Shown piece after piece: positions 1 through 7,917 of a stretch of DNA of 34,822 bases. How positions within the stretch are numbered: the first letter of the stretch is position 1; each line of letters opens with the position of its first letter. Source of the stretch: Methylotenera_A sp046594885 (GTDB lineage: Bacteria; Pseudomonadota; Gammaproteobacteria; Burkholderiales; Methylophilaceae); the NCBI GenBank assembly GCA_046594885.1, contig JBKJRD010000071.1:1-34822 (forward strand), given 5' to 3'. The notes beneath the pieces were generated by a model. It was not told the DNA's origin. It searched no databases and was given only the letters and a program-made list of their open reading frames with translations. The translations under genes were made by a program, and so were the position numbers.

Positions 1-1308
1 GTGGATGGGGCTCGCCTAGGCGCAGAAGCGACACGAAAAAAATACAGAGTCGCAATGGGTGGATTAAAAGTCGACTTTCCCCTATCGCGCATTGAAATAG
101 ATCATACACCTATTAACATTTTAGTCATTGATAAAACCACGATGCTGCCACTGGGAAAGCCTTGGTTGACATTGGCTATTGATAAGAAAACACGAATGAT
201 TTTTGGCTTCTACATATCATTCAACACGCCATCCAGTCATTCAATAATGCAATGCTTGAAGATGGGATTTTTGCCAAAAGTTAACCTACTTAAACGCTTT
301 CCTAGTATAAAAGGTGATTGGCCGATTCATGGAATTCCTGAACTTATAGTATGCGACAACGGCATGGAGTTGCATTCTGATGCATTACAAAAAGTTTGTT
401 TAGAACTAGGCGTTCAATTGTTATTTTGCCCCGCAAAGCATCCCGAGGCAAAAGCATCAGTTGAGAGATTTTTCAAAACAATTTCTATAGATCTCTTTCA
501 CAAACTTCCCGGCACCGTATTTTCAAATATTGATCAAAGAGGCGATTATCCTTCGGAGGAATTTGCCGCCATTGATGTTGAAACATTAGTACATTTAGTA
601 ACTAAATGGGCAGTTGACATCTATAGTGTGTCATACCATAGGGGTATTAATACAACGCCATTGCTTGCTTGGTACGAATACTCTCAAGACCTCAACATCG
701 AATTGCCAGCCTTCCCACAAGAGCTTGATGTTATTACTGGTATTCCTGCATCGCGCACTGTATTTCATTATGGAATTGAATTAGAAGGGCTGCATTACAA
801 CTCAAAAAGACTGCAGGAAATGCGACGACGTACAGGAGAAAACCTGCAGATCCAGCTTAAATACTACATGGATACAATTTCTCACATTCAAGTTTATGAC
901 GAACATGAGCGTGAATATATACGAGTAGATTGTGTTAACGATGATTATGCACAAGAGATGAGAAGAGATATTCATCGGCTGATTCGAGAATATGCTCGTC
1001 GTAAGTTTAATGAAAATTACTCAACTGCTCAGCTGATGGAAGCGCGCCAAGAAATAGATTCCATTATAAGAGAAGCAGTTAAGCACAAAAAAATGGCTGT
1101 TCGTAAAGCAGGTGCATCACATTTAATGCACGACAGTACTTCGACTTTTGAATCGAAGAATCCGTTACAGATAGCACAAAGACCAGTCAAATCTGCAAAA
1201 GCAGAAATACCTGTGAATTTGCCCGATGGTTTAAATGATCTTTTACCACATTTCGACTTCAAAGATTTGCCTAATTTGGACCTTAATAATGATGAGGAGC
1301 ACCCATGA
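1..1308 (+). CDS. tnsB: Tn7/Tn5053-like DDE transposase (TnsB/TniA family), 5' end cut by window
   Basis: DDE-family transposase that would carry out strand transfer (and cleavage of one strand at the ends) for a Tn7/Tn5053-type element. Visible here are 435 residues. The catalytic triad is readable as D34 (in EIDHTP), D119 (in VCDNGME) and E155 (in HPEAKASVERFF), with 35 residues between D119 and E155, the usual D,D-35-E spacing. A Mu-transposase-like C-terminal region follows. TnsB/TniA proteins are usually 550-700 residues with N-terminal helix-turn-helix end-binding domains, so the N-terminus lies upstream of the window; the GTG at base 1 is just the edge. The stop overlaps the next start by ATGA (1305-1308), so the three transposition genes are translationally coupled. 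Whether a tnsA endonuclease gene lies upstream cannot be seen. Confidence 0.9.
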   Translation: MDGARLGAEATRKKYRVAMGGLKVDFPLSRIEIDHTPINILVIDKTTMLPLGKPWLTLAIDKKTRMIFGFYISFNTPSSHSIMQCLKMGFLPKVNLLKRFPSIKGDWPIHGIPELIVCDNGMELHSDALQKVCLELGVQLLFCPAKHPEAKASVERFFKTISIDLFHKLPGTVFSNIDQRGDYPSEEFAAIDVETLVHLVTKWAVDIYSVSYHRGINTTPLLAWYEYSQDLNIELPAFPQELDVITGIPASRTVFHYGIELEGLHYNSKRLQEMRRRTGENLQIQLKYYMDTISHIQVYDEHEREYIRVDCVNDDYAQEMRRDIHRLIREYARRKFNENYSTAQLMEARQEIDSIIREAVKHKKMAVRKAGASHLMHDSTSTFESKNPLQIAQRPVKSAKAEIPVNLPDGLNDLLPHFDFKDLPNLDLNNDEEHP

Positions 1309-2348
1309 AACCAATTGAAATAATACGCAAATATGCAGCAAATGCTGACCGTCAGGATCAATCACAAAGCCAATTATATGGATTTAGTTTGCGCAACATT
1401 ATTCTGGAACACCAACGCTTTAAATCTACATTAAGATCAATTGCGGAACTACATCACTACTGTATTCAAAATAAAGTAGGAAAAGGCTTAATTATTGTTG
1501 GGCCCTCTGGGCTAGGTAAAACGAGCATTCTTAAATACTATGCCTGCCAATTCCCTAGAGTTGTTGAAACACAATTTACACGTATTCCAGTATTGATTGT
1601 GACTACACCTAGCACTCCAACCACAGACAGCATGGCGGAAGCGATTCTAATGGCTTTAGGGGATCCTTTGGCTAATAGAGGTAATGCAAAGGATAAATTA
1701 AATCGTATTAAGTTGCTTTTTGACCAATGTCAGGTAGAACTTTTGTTCATTGATGAGTTCCAGCATTTCTTCTATGCGAGAACAATTGTGGAATTTAGGA
1801 CAATCACTGATTGGCTTAAAATTTTCCTAAACGAAACCGCTAAGGCTGTAATCTTATGTGGATTGCCTGAGGCCGAAATGGTTGTACAAAGTAATGAACA
1901 ACTTGCTAGACGGTTTTCAAGTAAGCATACTCTAACGCCGTTTTCTTTCGCTCCTGAACAGGATTTTTTAGAATTTCGAGGCATACTTAGATCATTCCAA
2001 GATGGATTACCACTTCCCACTGAAATACCATTACACGAAGCAAATCTTGCAAGGCGCTTTCTAATTGCAAGTAATGGTCTACTAGACTATGTTCGTAAAA
2101 TTCTAGAGGGAGCAGTAAGTGTTGCTACTGCTGCAGGTCATCAATCACTTGATTTGCCCGCATATGCTGAGGCCTTCAGGAGAGAGGTTTGGTCAGACGT
2201 TGCGGATCGATTGAACCCCTTCCATGAAGATTCGCCATTACGCGTCCTAAACCGATCAGGAGAGCCTTTTTACGCTAGTTATAAAAGGCATGCGATAGGC
2301 TCCCCATTAGCTAGAAGATTAAATCTAGTTCAAAGGGGAAATAAATGA
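1305..2348 (+). CDS. tnsC: Transposition AAA+ ATPase (TnsC/TniB family)
   Basis: AAA+ ATPase that in Tn7-like elements links target choice (TniQ/TnsD) to the transposase. The 347-residue protein has a Walker A motif GPSGLGKT at residues 66-73 and a Walker B LLFIDEFQ at about 146-153. The Walker B is followed by HFF, which is typical of the TniB/TnsC family. An arginine-rich stretch LARRFSSKH lies at about 200 in the sensor region. Length fits TniB (about 300-350) better than E. coli Tn7 TnsC (about 550). The start ATG overlaps the tnsB stop and its own stop overlaps the tniQ start (2345-2348, ATGA). The gene appears intact. The symbol follows Tn7 naming; tniB would serve equally. Confidence 0.9.
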   Translation: MKPIEIIRKYAANADRQDQSQSQLYGFSLRNIILEHQRFKSTLRSIAELHHYCIQNKVGKGLIIVGPSGLGKTSILKYYACQFPRVVETQFTRIPVLIVTTPSTPTTDSMAEAILMALGDPLANRGNAKDKLNRIKLLFDQCQVELLFIDEFQHFFYARTIVEFRTITDWLKIFLNETAKAVILCGLPEAEMVVQSNEQLARRFSSKHTLTPFSFAPEQDFLEFRGILRSFQDGLPLPTEIPLHEANLARRFLIASNGLLDYVRKILEGAVSVATAAGHQSLDLPAYAEAFRREVWSDVADRLNPFHEDSPLRVLNRSGEPFYASYKRHAIGSPLARRLNLVQRGNK

Positions 2349-4228
2349 TTACCTCTAAAATCTCACAAAAAGTTGATCAACAATTACTTATAAGACCATA
2401 TCCATTTCGAACAGAAGGCCCTAAGGGTTATTTATTAAGACTAGCTGAAGCAAATTGGATTCCATTACGTGAACTAGATTCTTTAGGCATAATTTTTGAG
2501 CCTGATACATTACTCGCCCATGGCCTATTACCAGATTTAGCATTAGATCCAGACTTGCATCGTAAGATTAGTAATGTTCAATCTCTATTAACATCGTATC
2601 CAAGAATCTGGAATCACCACTCGTGCCGATTTTGTCCATTATGCCTAAATCAAGATGCCCATTGGAGGGCAGAATGGGAATTATTGTTTCATGATGCTTG
2701 TGTAATTCATGGGGTATGGCTTATTGATCAATGTTCATCCTGCGGAATGAGTGTGAGTTGGAACCGACTTTCTTTGGTGCGATGCCAATGCGGTTCTGAC
2801 TTAAGAGCAGAAAATGCAAATGCCTGTCCTGAAAATGTTAAAAGGCTTTCATGTTTATTGGAAGGAAAGTTACATCAGTCACATGATCAAACATATCCAA
2901 CGCCATTGGAAAAAAATAATTTAGAACAGACTCAGCGGTTAATTCGTTATTTGGGCACATATATGGATGCAGAAGCAGAGCGAAATCCATTAAAGGTTCA
3001 GCGAGCATGGAGCATGGAAAGTTCTTGGGCCATAACATCCCTTGCTGCAGAAATTGTTTTTAACTGGCCAAATGGATTTCATGATTCATTACAGAAAATC
3101 CAAAATTCCTCAGCAGATACGTATTCACGTCGATTAGATGGTGTGTTTGGACGTGCTTATCATTACCTTTACAAAGGATTATCTGAAGCCGCTTTCCAGC
3201 CTGTTAGGCATGCTTTTGAGGAGTGGATCAGCAGTTCTTGGCGCGGTTGTTTAGCAAAGCGAAATCGTCGTTTAACACTCATGCTTTTAGATAAGGCTAT
3301 ATGGATACCTAGCAACCTAGCCAGAGACACGTTAGGCATTTCAGATCAAAGATTAGCCATGCTCATTCGTGAAAATATAATTGAGGGAGAAACCCATATT
3401 AGCCGTTCAGGACGAAAGTTTGTGATGGTTCGGCGTGATCAATTAGATCATGCGCGTAATGCGGTACATGGATTTATCGATATGAAAACAGCAGGAAATC
3501 TTTTAGGTTTAACAAAAAAAAGAATGCGCCAGATTTTACATCACCTTTTTCCTGAGGCCAGAAAAGTAAGTAGTGCAGCTTCATCTCCATGGTGTGTGTC
3601 ACGGGATGCGGTAGATAATTTACTCGCCACTACGTATGGTTTGGCTCAAATATCCATTGCAGATGAAGGGTGTATATCAATTGGCCACTTTTTAAGGTAT
3701 TGGGCTTGGTCTTCTGATGAAGTTGTCTCTTTAATAAAGGCGGCTTGTTCGAATGATATCAATATTATTAACTTTATCGATGGGGCTGTCGGAATTAGTG
3801 CTTGGGTTTTCCGAGAAACTGATTTGAAAGAATGGAAAGCAAAATTAACAATGGGTTTTGGTGCTTGGATTACAGTATCTCAAATGGCTACGCTATTGAC
3901 TATTAAACAACAGGTTGCATATGACCTGGTCAACGGACATTTCCTTAATGGTGAAACTACACACAAATTGCCAAAAGGTGGAATTAGAGTTAGCAGGATT
4001 GAAGTTGAAAAATTTAAATTGAAGTATATATTTTGTACAGAAATTGCGGCTAAATTAGGTGTTTCTCCTAGAAAGGCTCGATCAGTTTTAAGTGGTTATT
4101 ATATTAACCCAATATCCGGTCCAGGAATAGATAATGCTAGACAGTTGCTTTATTTTAGAAATAATGAATTAAAGTACGCAATTGAAAATTTTGTTTCAGA
4201 AAAAAATGATGATTTCCACTTAATATAG
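2345..4228 (+). CDS. tniQ: TniQ/TnsD-family target-selection protein with long HTH-rich C-terminus
   Basis: TniQ-domain protein that would recognise the insertion target and recruit TnsC. In the 627-residue product the N-terminal 150 residues carry the TniQ zinc-binding pattern: CRFCPLC near residue 95, then an H..C..H region (FHDACVIHGVW), CSSCG and CQCG. The C-terminal half holds several stretches that look like helix-turn-helix units, at roughly residues 325-350, 380-405, 520-545 and 560-590 (for example TEIAAKLGVSPRKARSVL). It is far longer than the short TniQ of Tn5053 or of CRISPR-associated transposons (about 300-400) and closer to Tn7 TnsD. That length suits direct binding of a chromosomal attachment site, which is inference. 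It is the last gene of the coupled module; no terminator is evident downstream. Confidence 0.87.
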   Translation: MITSKISQKVDQQLLIRPYPFRTEGPKGYLLRLAEANWIPLRELDSLGIIFEPDTLLAHGLLPDLALDPDLHRKISNVQSLLTSYPRIWNHHSCRFCPLCLNQDAHWRAEWELLFHDACVIHGVWLIDQCSSCGMSVSWNRLSLVRCQCGSDLRAENANACPENVKRLSCLLEGKLHQSHDQTYPTPLEKNNLEQTQRLIRYLGTYMDAEAERNPLKVQRAWSMESSWAITSLAAEIVFNWPNGFHDSLQKIQNSSADTYSRRLDGVFGRAYHYLYKGLSEAAFQPVRHAFEEWISSSWRGCLAKRNRRLTLMLLDKAIWIPSNLARDTLGISDQRLAMLIRENIIEGETHISRSGRKFVMVRRDQLDHARNAVHGFIDMKTAGNLLGLTKKRMRQILHHLFPEARKVSSAASSPWCVSRDAVDNLLATTYGLAQISIADEGCISIGHFLRYWAWSSDEVVSLIKAACSNDINIINFIDGAVGISAWVFRETDLKEWKAKLTMGFGAWITVSQMATLLTIKQQVAYDLVNGHFLNGETTHKLPKGGIRVSRIEVEKFKLKYIFCTEIAAKLGVSPRKARSVLSGYYINPISGPGIDNARQLLYFRNNELKYAIENFVSEKNDDFHLI

Positions 4229-4562
4229 TTAATAATGACTTTGAAAATAATGTAATCATAAAGAATATAAATATTTTTAAGTGTAGTTATTTGTTGAACT
4301 TACAACATCAACACTTTAATGATTTGATTTTAAAATAACTGATAGGATGACGATACTTCCTGTGAAATTACAATCCTAGTTGATAACATAAACAAAACTT
4401 TTATAACATCTAGAATTTTCAATTCCCCATGTTTTAAGATTATTTTCACGCGAGGCAATACTTACAAAGACTAAGCCACAGTATAAACTCTCAATAAGGC
4501 ACTTTAATTATTCACGGTGTTTTGTGAGTTTTTTAAATCGTTCTACTTTATTGGAATTTTCG

Positions 4563-4758
4563 TCTTCTTTTGTGCACTCATTTTCAGGAATGTTCATGGT
4601 GTTTTTAACTGAACTTTAGGGCGTGTGGGAGTGGTGCCTATTTTGTTTATTTTCAATCAACCGTTTGACTTCAATGCAATTCTTGGATTAATTGGACAAC
4701 CTTAGTGTTCTTACCAGCGCTTTACGCTATTTGGTTCAAAGAGAAAAAACCTATTTAG
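4563..4758 (+). pseudogene. Fossil of an RND efflux permease C-terminus
   Basis: Three short segments in three successive reading frames together resemble the last third of an inner-membrane RND multidrug/metal efflux permease. Frame one (4563-4619) reads ...VHSFSGMFMVFLTEL then a stop, like the LQSFSRLFMV.LTAPLG segment. Frame two (from 4622) reads VGVVPILFIFNQPFDFNAIL followed by GLIG, like the transmembrane segment before the G-hinge. Frame three (4693-4758) reads TTLVFLPALYAIWFKEKK and then a stop, the standard RND C-terminus. Roughly 90 residues that normally separate the second and third segments are missing, so an internal deletion near 4690 joins them. At least two frameshifts and a stop make it nonfunctional. 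Assignment is by motif recall, not by a search. Confidence 0.7.
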
Positions 4759-4872
4759 TAAATTTAACCGCTAATGAGAGCTCAATATGGCATGCGTATT
4801 TAATGTTATATCTGTACTAAAGCTGTGATTTTTCAAACTAATGAGAGTTTAAAATTGTAAAGGGGATACCAA

Positions 4873-5069
4873 ATGAATAAACCTACAGATTTAAAATTTA
4901 ACGGCGAAGAGTCTTCTACCAAACTTGCCAATGGGAAACTGTGCGCATTATTAAATCAGGCTAAGGTGAGCCATTGTTGCTGATTCACACCATTAGAACT
5001 CAAATTGAGTTATTTAGTGAAATGATTCCATTTTATGCACAAAACTTTTCAGTTTATGCCGTTGATTGA
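4873..5069 (+). pseudogene. Fossil of an alpha/beta-fold hydrolase, N-terminal part
   Basis: An ATG at 4873 with a good ribosome-binding site (AGGGGA just upstream) opens a 36-residue frame ending at 4983. A +1/-1 change near 4970 then continues in another frame as PLLLIHTIRTQIELFSEMIP and FYAQNFSVYAVD before a stop at 5067-5069. That second part matches the beta3-oxyanion region of alpha/beta hydrolases, where PLLLIHG is followed by W..Q...F..MIP.L and VYAVD.PG. The protein stops where the D.PG.G motif should come, so the nucleophile elbow and the catalytic triad are absent. The retained ribosome site and start argue for a recently broken gene. Family call is by motif recall. Confidence 0.6.
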
Positions 5070-5140
5070 GATGCTATTCATTTTTTGAAGTTTCTAAACC
5101 TCTTCAAAAAGGTCTGTTGTTCGCTATGTGCTAAAATTCA

Positions 5141-5647
5141 GTGATGAAATTATTACATGGTGCATTTTCTATTGTTCATGCCTTGATGGCTGGATTGTTT
5201 GCGTGCGCAGCTATGGTGCTTGTTTTCAAAGCTGCGAAGATGGGTTGGTCGGCAACTGTTGGCGAAATTGATGTTTCCTCCGCTCAACATATCATTGAAG
5301 CAATGGGTACCCTTGCAGCAGCAGTTGTCGCTCTACAGATAGCGCAAACTATTACCGAAGAAGAGGTGCTTAGAAATGTTCATGTAAGTGGACCAACCCG
5401 CATACGCCGTTTCTTATCGAGATTTTTAGTAGTGATTGTTGTTGCACTGGCTATAGAGGGACTAGTGGCAGCATTTAAAGCCGCAAATGAAGATTCATTG
5501 CAACTACTTTATGTTGCCGCCTTAGTTGTAGCAATTGGTGTATTGCTTGCAGGTTGGGGAATATTTTTAAGAATGAATTGCTATGCAGAAGATCTTGAGC
5601 CTGAAGCCATGCAGGAAGCTAAACGTGAAGATAAAAAACTTAAATAG
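5141..5647 (+). CDS. Four-helix inner-membrane protein of unknown function
   Basis: I do not recognise the family. The 168-residue product is mostly hydrophobic, with likely membrane segments at about residues 7-30, 52-72, 92-112 and 121-145. A short charged loop (TEEEVLRN..SGPTRIRR) lies between segments two and three, and the C-terminal tail is acidic/basic (EDLEPEAMQEAKREDKKLK), probably cytoplasmic. The start is either GTG at 5141 or the ATG one codon later at 5144; neither has a clear Shine-Dalgarno sequence. Codon use is ordinary and the frame is clean, in contrast to the fossils just upstream. It is a single gene followed by 356 AT-rich bases. Confidence 0.7.
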   Translation: MMKLLHGAFSIVHALMAGLFACAAMVLVFKAAKMGWSATVGEIDVSSAQHIIEAMGTLAAAVVALQIAQTITEEEVLRNVHVSGPTRIRRFLSRFLVVIVVALAIEGLVAAFKAANEDSLQLLYVAALVVAIGVLLAGWGIFLRMNCYAEDLEPEAMQEAKREDKKLK

Positions 5648-6003
5648 CCTCTATTAAAATTGATAATAATTAAGTAATCTTAATTTTGCTAAGTAAATAA
5701 CTCAGATAAACGAAAAAAACGCTAATCGTTTTATAAAATCTAAACACTACAATATCAAATAATTACTTTGAATTTAAATCTATAAACAATTGGTTTTACA
5801 TAACTCATAATTTATTTAATTTTTTATTTTTACATAACTGTTTATTTTTAAAATTACATTTCACTACAATAAGTAAGAAGATTCTTACATAAAACCCATT
5901 GATTTTCTGATACAAATCCAAAAAATATTTGTTTAGTATCATTTTCCAAGAATCCTAAAAGCATATATTTTAGGAATTTCTACAAATAAATAGGGAGAAT
6001 TAA
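5648..6003 (+). promoter_or_regulatory. AT-rich upstream region of the DUF2383 gene with two inverted repeats
   Basis: 356 bases with no gene. Two dyads stand out. GTAAGAA-GA-TTCTTAC at 5873-5888 has 7-base perfect arms and could be an operator or lie near a promoter. TCCTAAAA-gcatata-TTTTAGGA at 5953-5975 has 8-base perfect arms, 28 bases before the ATG at 6004, so it could form a hairpin in the 5' leader. A strong ribosome site (AGGGAG) precedes the start. A weak hairpin (AAAACG-CTAAT-CGTTTT) near 5718-5733 might end the upstream transcript. Confidence 0.4.
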
Positions 6004-6471
6004 ATGCTAACAAATCAAGACAGTATTCCAGTAATCAATCATCTCATTGAAATTTCAATCGACGGACAAGATGGCTATTTAGAAGCTGCCGAAGAAATAG
6101 ATAATCAAGAATTAAAGCAATATTTATTGCGTAAATCTGAATTAGTTAAACAAAGTGTAATTGAGTTGCAAAATTTAGTGCGTGAATTAGGGGGCGAGCC
6201 TGCTGAGTCTTCGACTATAGTCGGAAATATGCATCGTATTTGGATCGATATTAAAACTTTTATTTCTCAAAACGATACGTTAGCAGTTCTAGAAGAACTT
6301 GAGCGCGGCGAAGATGTTGCATTACATGAGTTCCGTGAAGCCTCTAAAAAAGATTTGCCTATTAATGTTGCGCATGTTGTCGCTCGTTTATTAGCAGGTG
6401 CACAACACAATCACGATGAAATAAGAGATATGCGAAACACTGCTAAAGCCAATAAAGAATCAAGTAAATAG
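6004..6471 (+). CDS. PA2169-family four-helix-bundle protein (DUF2383, ferritin-like)
   Basis: Predicted small soluble ferritin-like four-helix protein of the PA2169/DUF2383 family, found in many proteobacteria near stress genes and without a settled function. The 155-residue sequence is almost entirely amphipathic helix. It has the typical beginning (PVINHLIEISIDGQDGYLEA), a central ELGGEP loop near residues 63-68, the SSTIVGNMHRIW segment that follows it, and an LERGEDVALHEFREA helix. The end, HNHDEIRDMRN, is also standard. Length matches the family (about 150). The ATG is set by a strong AGGGAG ribosome site. The next gene (6637) has a similarly strong site and probably its own promoter, because 165 AT-rich bases separate them. 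Confidence 0.85.
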   Translation: MLTNQDSIPVINHLIEISIDGQDGYLEAAEEIDNQELKQYLLRKSELVKQSVIELQNLVRELGGEPAESSTIVGNMHRIWIDIKTFISQNDTLAVLEELERGEDVALHEFREASKKDLPINVAHVVARLLAGAQHNHDEIRDMRNTAKANKESSK

Positions 6472-6636
6472 ATTTTAAGTTGCATGTTTTTTTGCATCAT
6501 TCTAAGGTGAATTCTAAACAAGTAGTGGTTTGTTTTACGTAAAAGTAAGCATCCAACTTATCACTATATGAATTAATTTATTAGATACTCTTATCTCAAA
6601 ATATCGCAACTCAATATAACTATTATGGAGAAATAA

Positions 6637-7149
6637 ATGGTTACAGTTACCGGATTATTTAACGATCAAGACAGCGCAGAACGCGCATATAAATCAGCTT
6701 TAGACTCAGGCTATAGTAGTAACGATATTGATGTCATCATGAGTGAAGAGACTCGCCAAAAATATTATGGTCATAAAACTACTTTAGAAACAGAAGTGGG
6801 TAACAAAGCAGCTGAAGGTGCTGCTATTGGTGGTGCATTAGGTGCTACTGTAGGTGCTATAGCAGCCGCAGTAGCAGCAGTAGGTACTGTAATTGCACTT
6901 CCAGGTTTGGGTTTAGTGATCGCTGGTCCATTGGCAGCAGGTATTGCAGGCGCTGGTGCAGGTGGTGTGAGTGCTGGTCTTATTGGTGCGCTTGTTGGAT
7001 GGTCTATTCCAGAAGACACTTTAAAAGAATATGAGAGTGGTCTACAAGACGGTGGGATTTTGGTTGGTGTAAATGCCAAATCTGACGAAGATCGTGATCG
7101 TTTCAAAAATGATTGGACCACTAATAATGGTCGTTCAATCAACGGTTAA
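6637..7149 (+). CDS. General-stress-protein-17M-like glycine-zipper protein
   Basis: 170-residue protein with an N-terminal small alpha/beta domain (MVTVTGLFNDQDSAERAYKS...GYSSNDIDVIMSEE), like the GSP17M/YflT-type domain. A long Gly/Ala/Val hydrophobic stretch follows at about residues 62-126, rich in GxxxG-type repeats (AAEGAAIGGALGATVGAI... LAAGIAGAGAGGVSAGL), a glycine zipper that can pack in membranes. The end (IPEDTLKEYESGLQDGGILVGV) is also characteristic of this group. Such proteins appear among general or low-temperature stress genes; biochemical function is unknown. The start is fixed by TATGGAGAAATAAATG. A strong terminator follows at 7169. Confidence 0.8.
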   Translation: MVTVTGLFNDQDSAERAYKSALDSGYSSNDIDVIMSEETRQKYYGHKTTLETEVGNKAAEGAAIGGALGATVGAIAAAVAAVGTVIALPGLGLVIAGPLAAGIAGAGAGGVSAGLIGALVGWSIPEDTLKEYESGLQDGGILVGVNAKSDEDRDRFKNDWTTNNGRSING

Positions 7150-7168
7150 CTAATTTCCAGTTGTTTAT

Positions 7169-7200
7169 AAAAGGTCACTTTGTAAGTGGCCTTTTATTTT
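7169..7200 (+). terminator. Intrinsic terminator after the glycine-zipper gene
   Basis: Arms AAAAGGTCACTT (7169-7180) and AAGTGGCCTTTT (7184-7195) pair completely with one G-T wobble around a TGT loop, followed by ATTTT. It sits 20 bases after the stop of the plus-strand gene and 41 bases before the end of the convergent GAF gene, so it may serve both strands. Confidence 0.85.
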
Positions 7201-7240
7201 AAGCGCTTTGTAAATTATTCTATTAAGGCTTAAGAAAAAA

Positions 7241-7738
7241 TTATTTGTTAAAAAGATTTTGCTTTAAAACAAATTCTTGCGCAACGATTGTTTTTTGAAC
7301 AGTTTTTGATATACCTATTAATGCTTGTTTTTGATAATTATTTAAAAGTTTTGGAAACTGATCAAATACACAAACTGTGCCCATTTGCTCGCCTAGAGGC
7401 ATCGAAATGGGAACCCCAGCATAAAATCTTATGCTTAATTCACCTTTAACGTAGGGATTGTCCCAATATCTTTCATCCGCTTGGGCATCTTCAATTTCGA
7501 GTAAGGTATTAATAATTGCATTTTTGCATAGAGAATCATTAATTGGCACTTCTTTTAAGCAATTTATACCTACAGTAGAAATGAATAAATGATTATATGA
7601 ATCCATGACGCTTATAGTTGCGTAATTAGTTTCGCAAACAGCGGATGCCAAATTAGTAAGTGAATCAAATATTGCTTGAAATGGCGAAACGGCAATTTTA
7701 GTTTTTAATTCTCTCGCACGAGAAATTTCTATACACAT
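7241..7738 (-). CDS. GAF-domain sensor protein
   Basis: 165-residue single-domain protein matching the GAF fold used to bind small ligands or detect redox/light signals. The recognisable run is a first half ending in DSLCKNAI (normally FCxxAI), then LEIEDAQADERYWDNPYV, then SIRFYAGVPISMPLGEQMGTVCVFDQFPKLL. This is the standard 'D...D.R..DNP.V...IRFYAG.PL.... G..IGTLC' core of stand-alone GAF proteins. No output domain is attached, so it must act alone or through a partner. The start is set by GCAGGAGTTAGAAG directly before the ATG at 7738. It stands alone on the minus strand, convergent with the glycine-zipper gene. Confidence 0.82.
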   Translation of the reverse strand: MCIEISRARELKTKIAVSPFQAIFDSLTNLASAVCETNYATISVMDSYNHLFISTVGINCLKEVPINDSLCKNAIINTLLEIEDAQADERYWDNPYVKGELSIRFYAGVPISMPLGEQMGTVCVFDQFPKLLNNYQKQALIGISKTVQKTIVAQEFVLKQNLFNK

Positions 7739-7872
7739 CTTCTAACTCCTGCTTTTTATTATTAGATTACCTCATATAGTTTACCAACTAAAATTCAAAT
7801 TAATTGGTAAAATTATTCTTAATTTAAACAATAAGTTCCATACTGTACTAAATTTTAACTACTAATCCAAAT

Positions 7873-7908
7873 ACCCCGCGCAATGCACATACAGGGGTTT
7901 TCTTTTTT
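7873..7908 (+). terminator. Possible hairpin terminator between ku and the GAF gene
   Basis: ACCCC (7873-7877) and GGGGT (7894-7898) can pair across a 16-base loop and are followed by TTTCTTTTTT. The T-run fits plus-strand transcription, yet no plus-strand gene precedes it. On the minus strand it lies just after the ku stop but has only a weak T-run, so its direction of action is uncertain. Confidence 0.35.
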
Positions 7909-7917
7909 AAAGAGAAT

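Larger units (their letters stand above)
4229..5140. other. Decay zone between transposition module and stress genes
   Basis: About 910 bases without an intact gene. Bases 4229-4560 are AT-rich with nothing I can identify, and I found no clear repeated TnsB-binding-site-like motif. The remainder holds two gene fossils described separately, an RND efflux permease tail and an alpha/beta-hydrolase fragment. Confidence 0.7.

Noticed and set aside
1..4228. CRISPR-associated transposon (CAST)
   Set aside because: No repeat-spacer array and no cas gene in the window, and TniQ is of the long TnsD-like kind.
6771..7142. 123-residue minus-strand Ala/Pro-rich frame
   Set aside because: Antisense of the glycine-zipper repeat; the composition is an artefact of that repeat.
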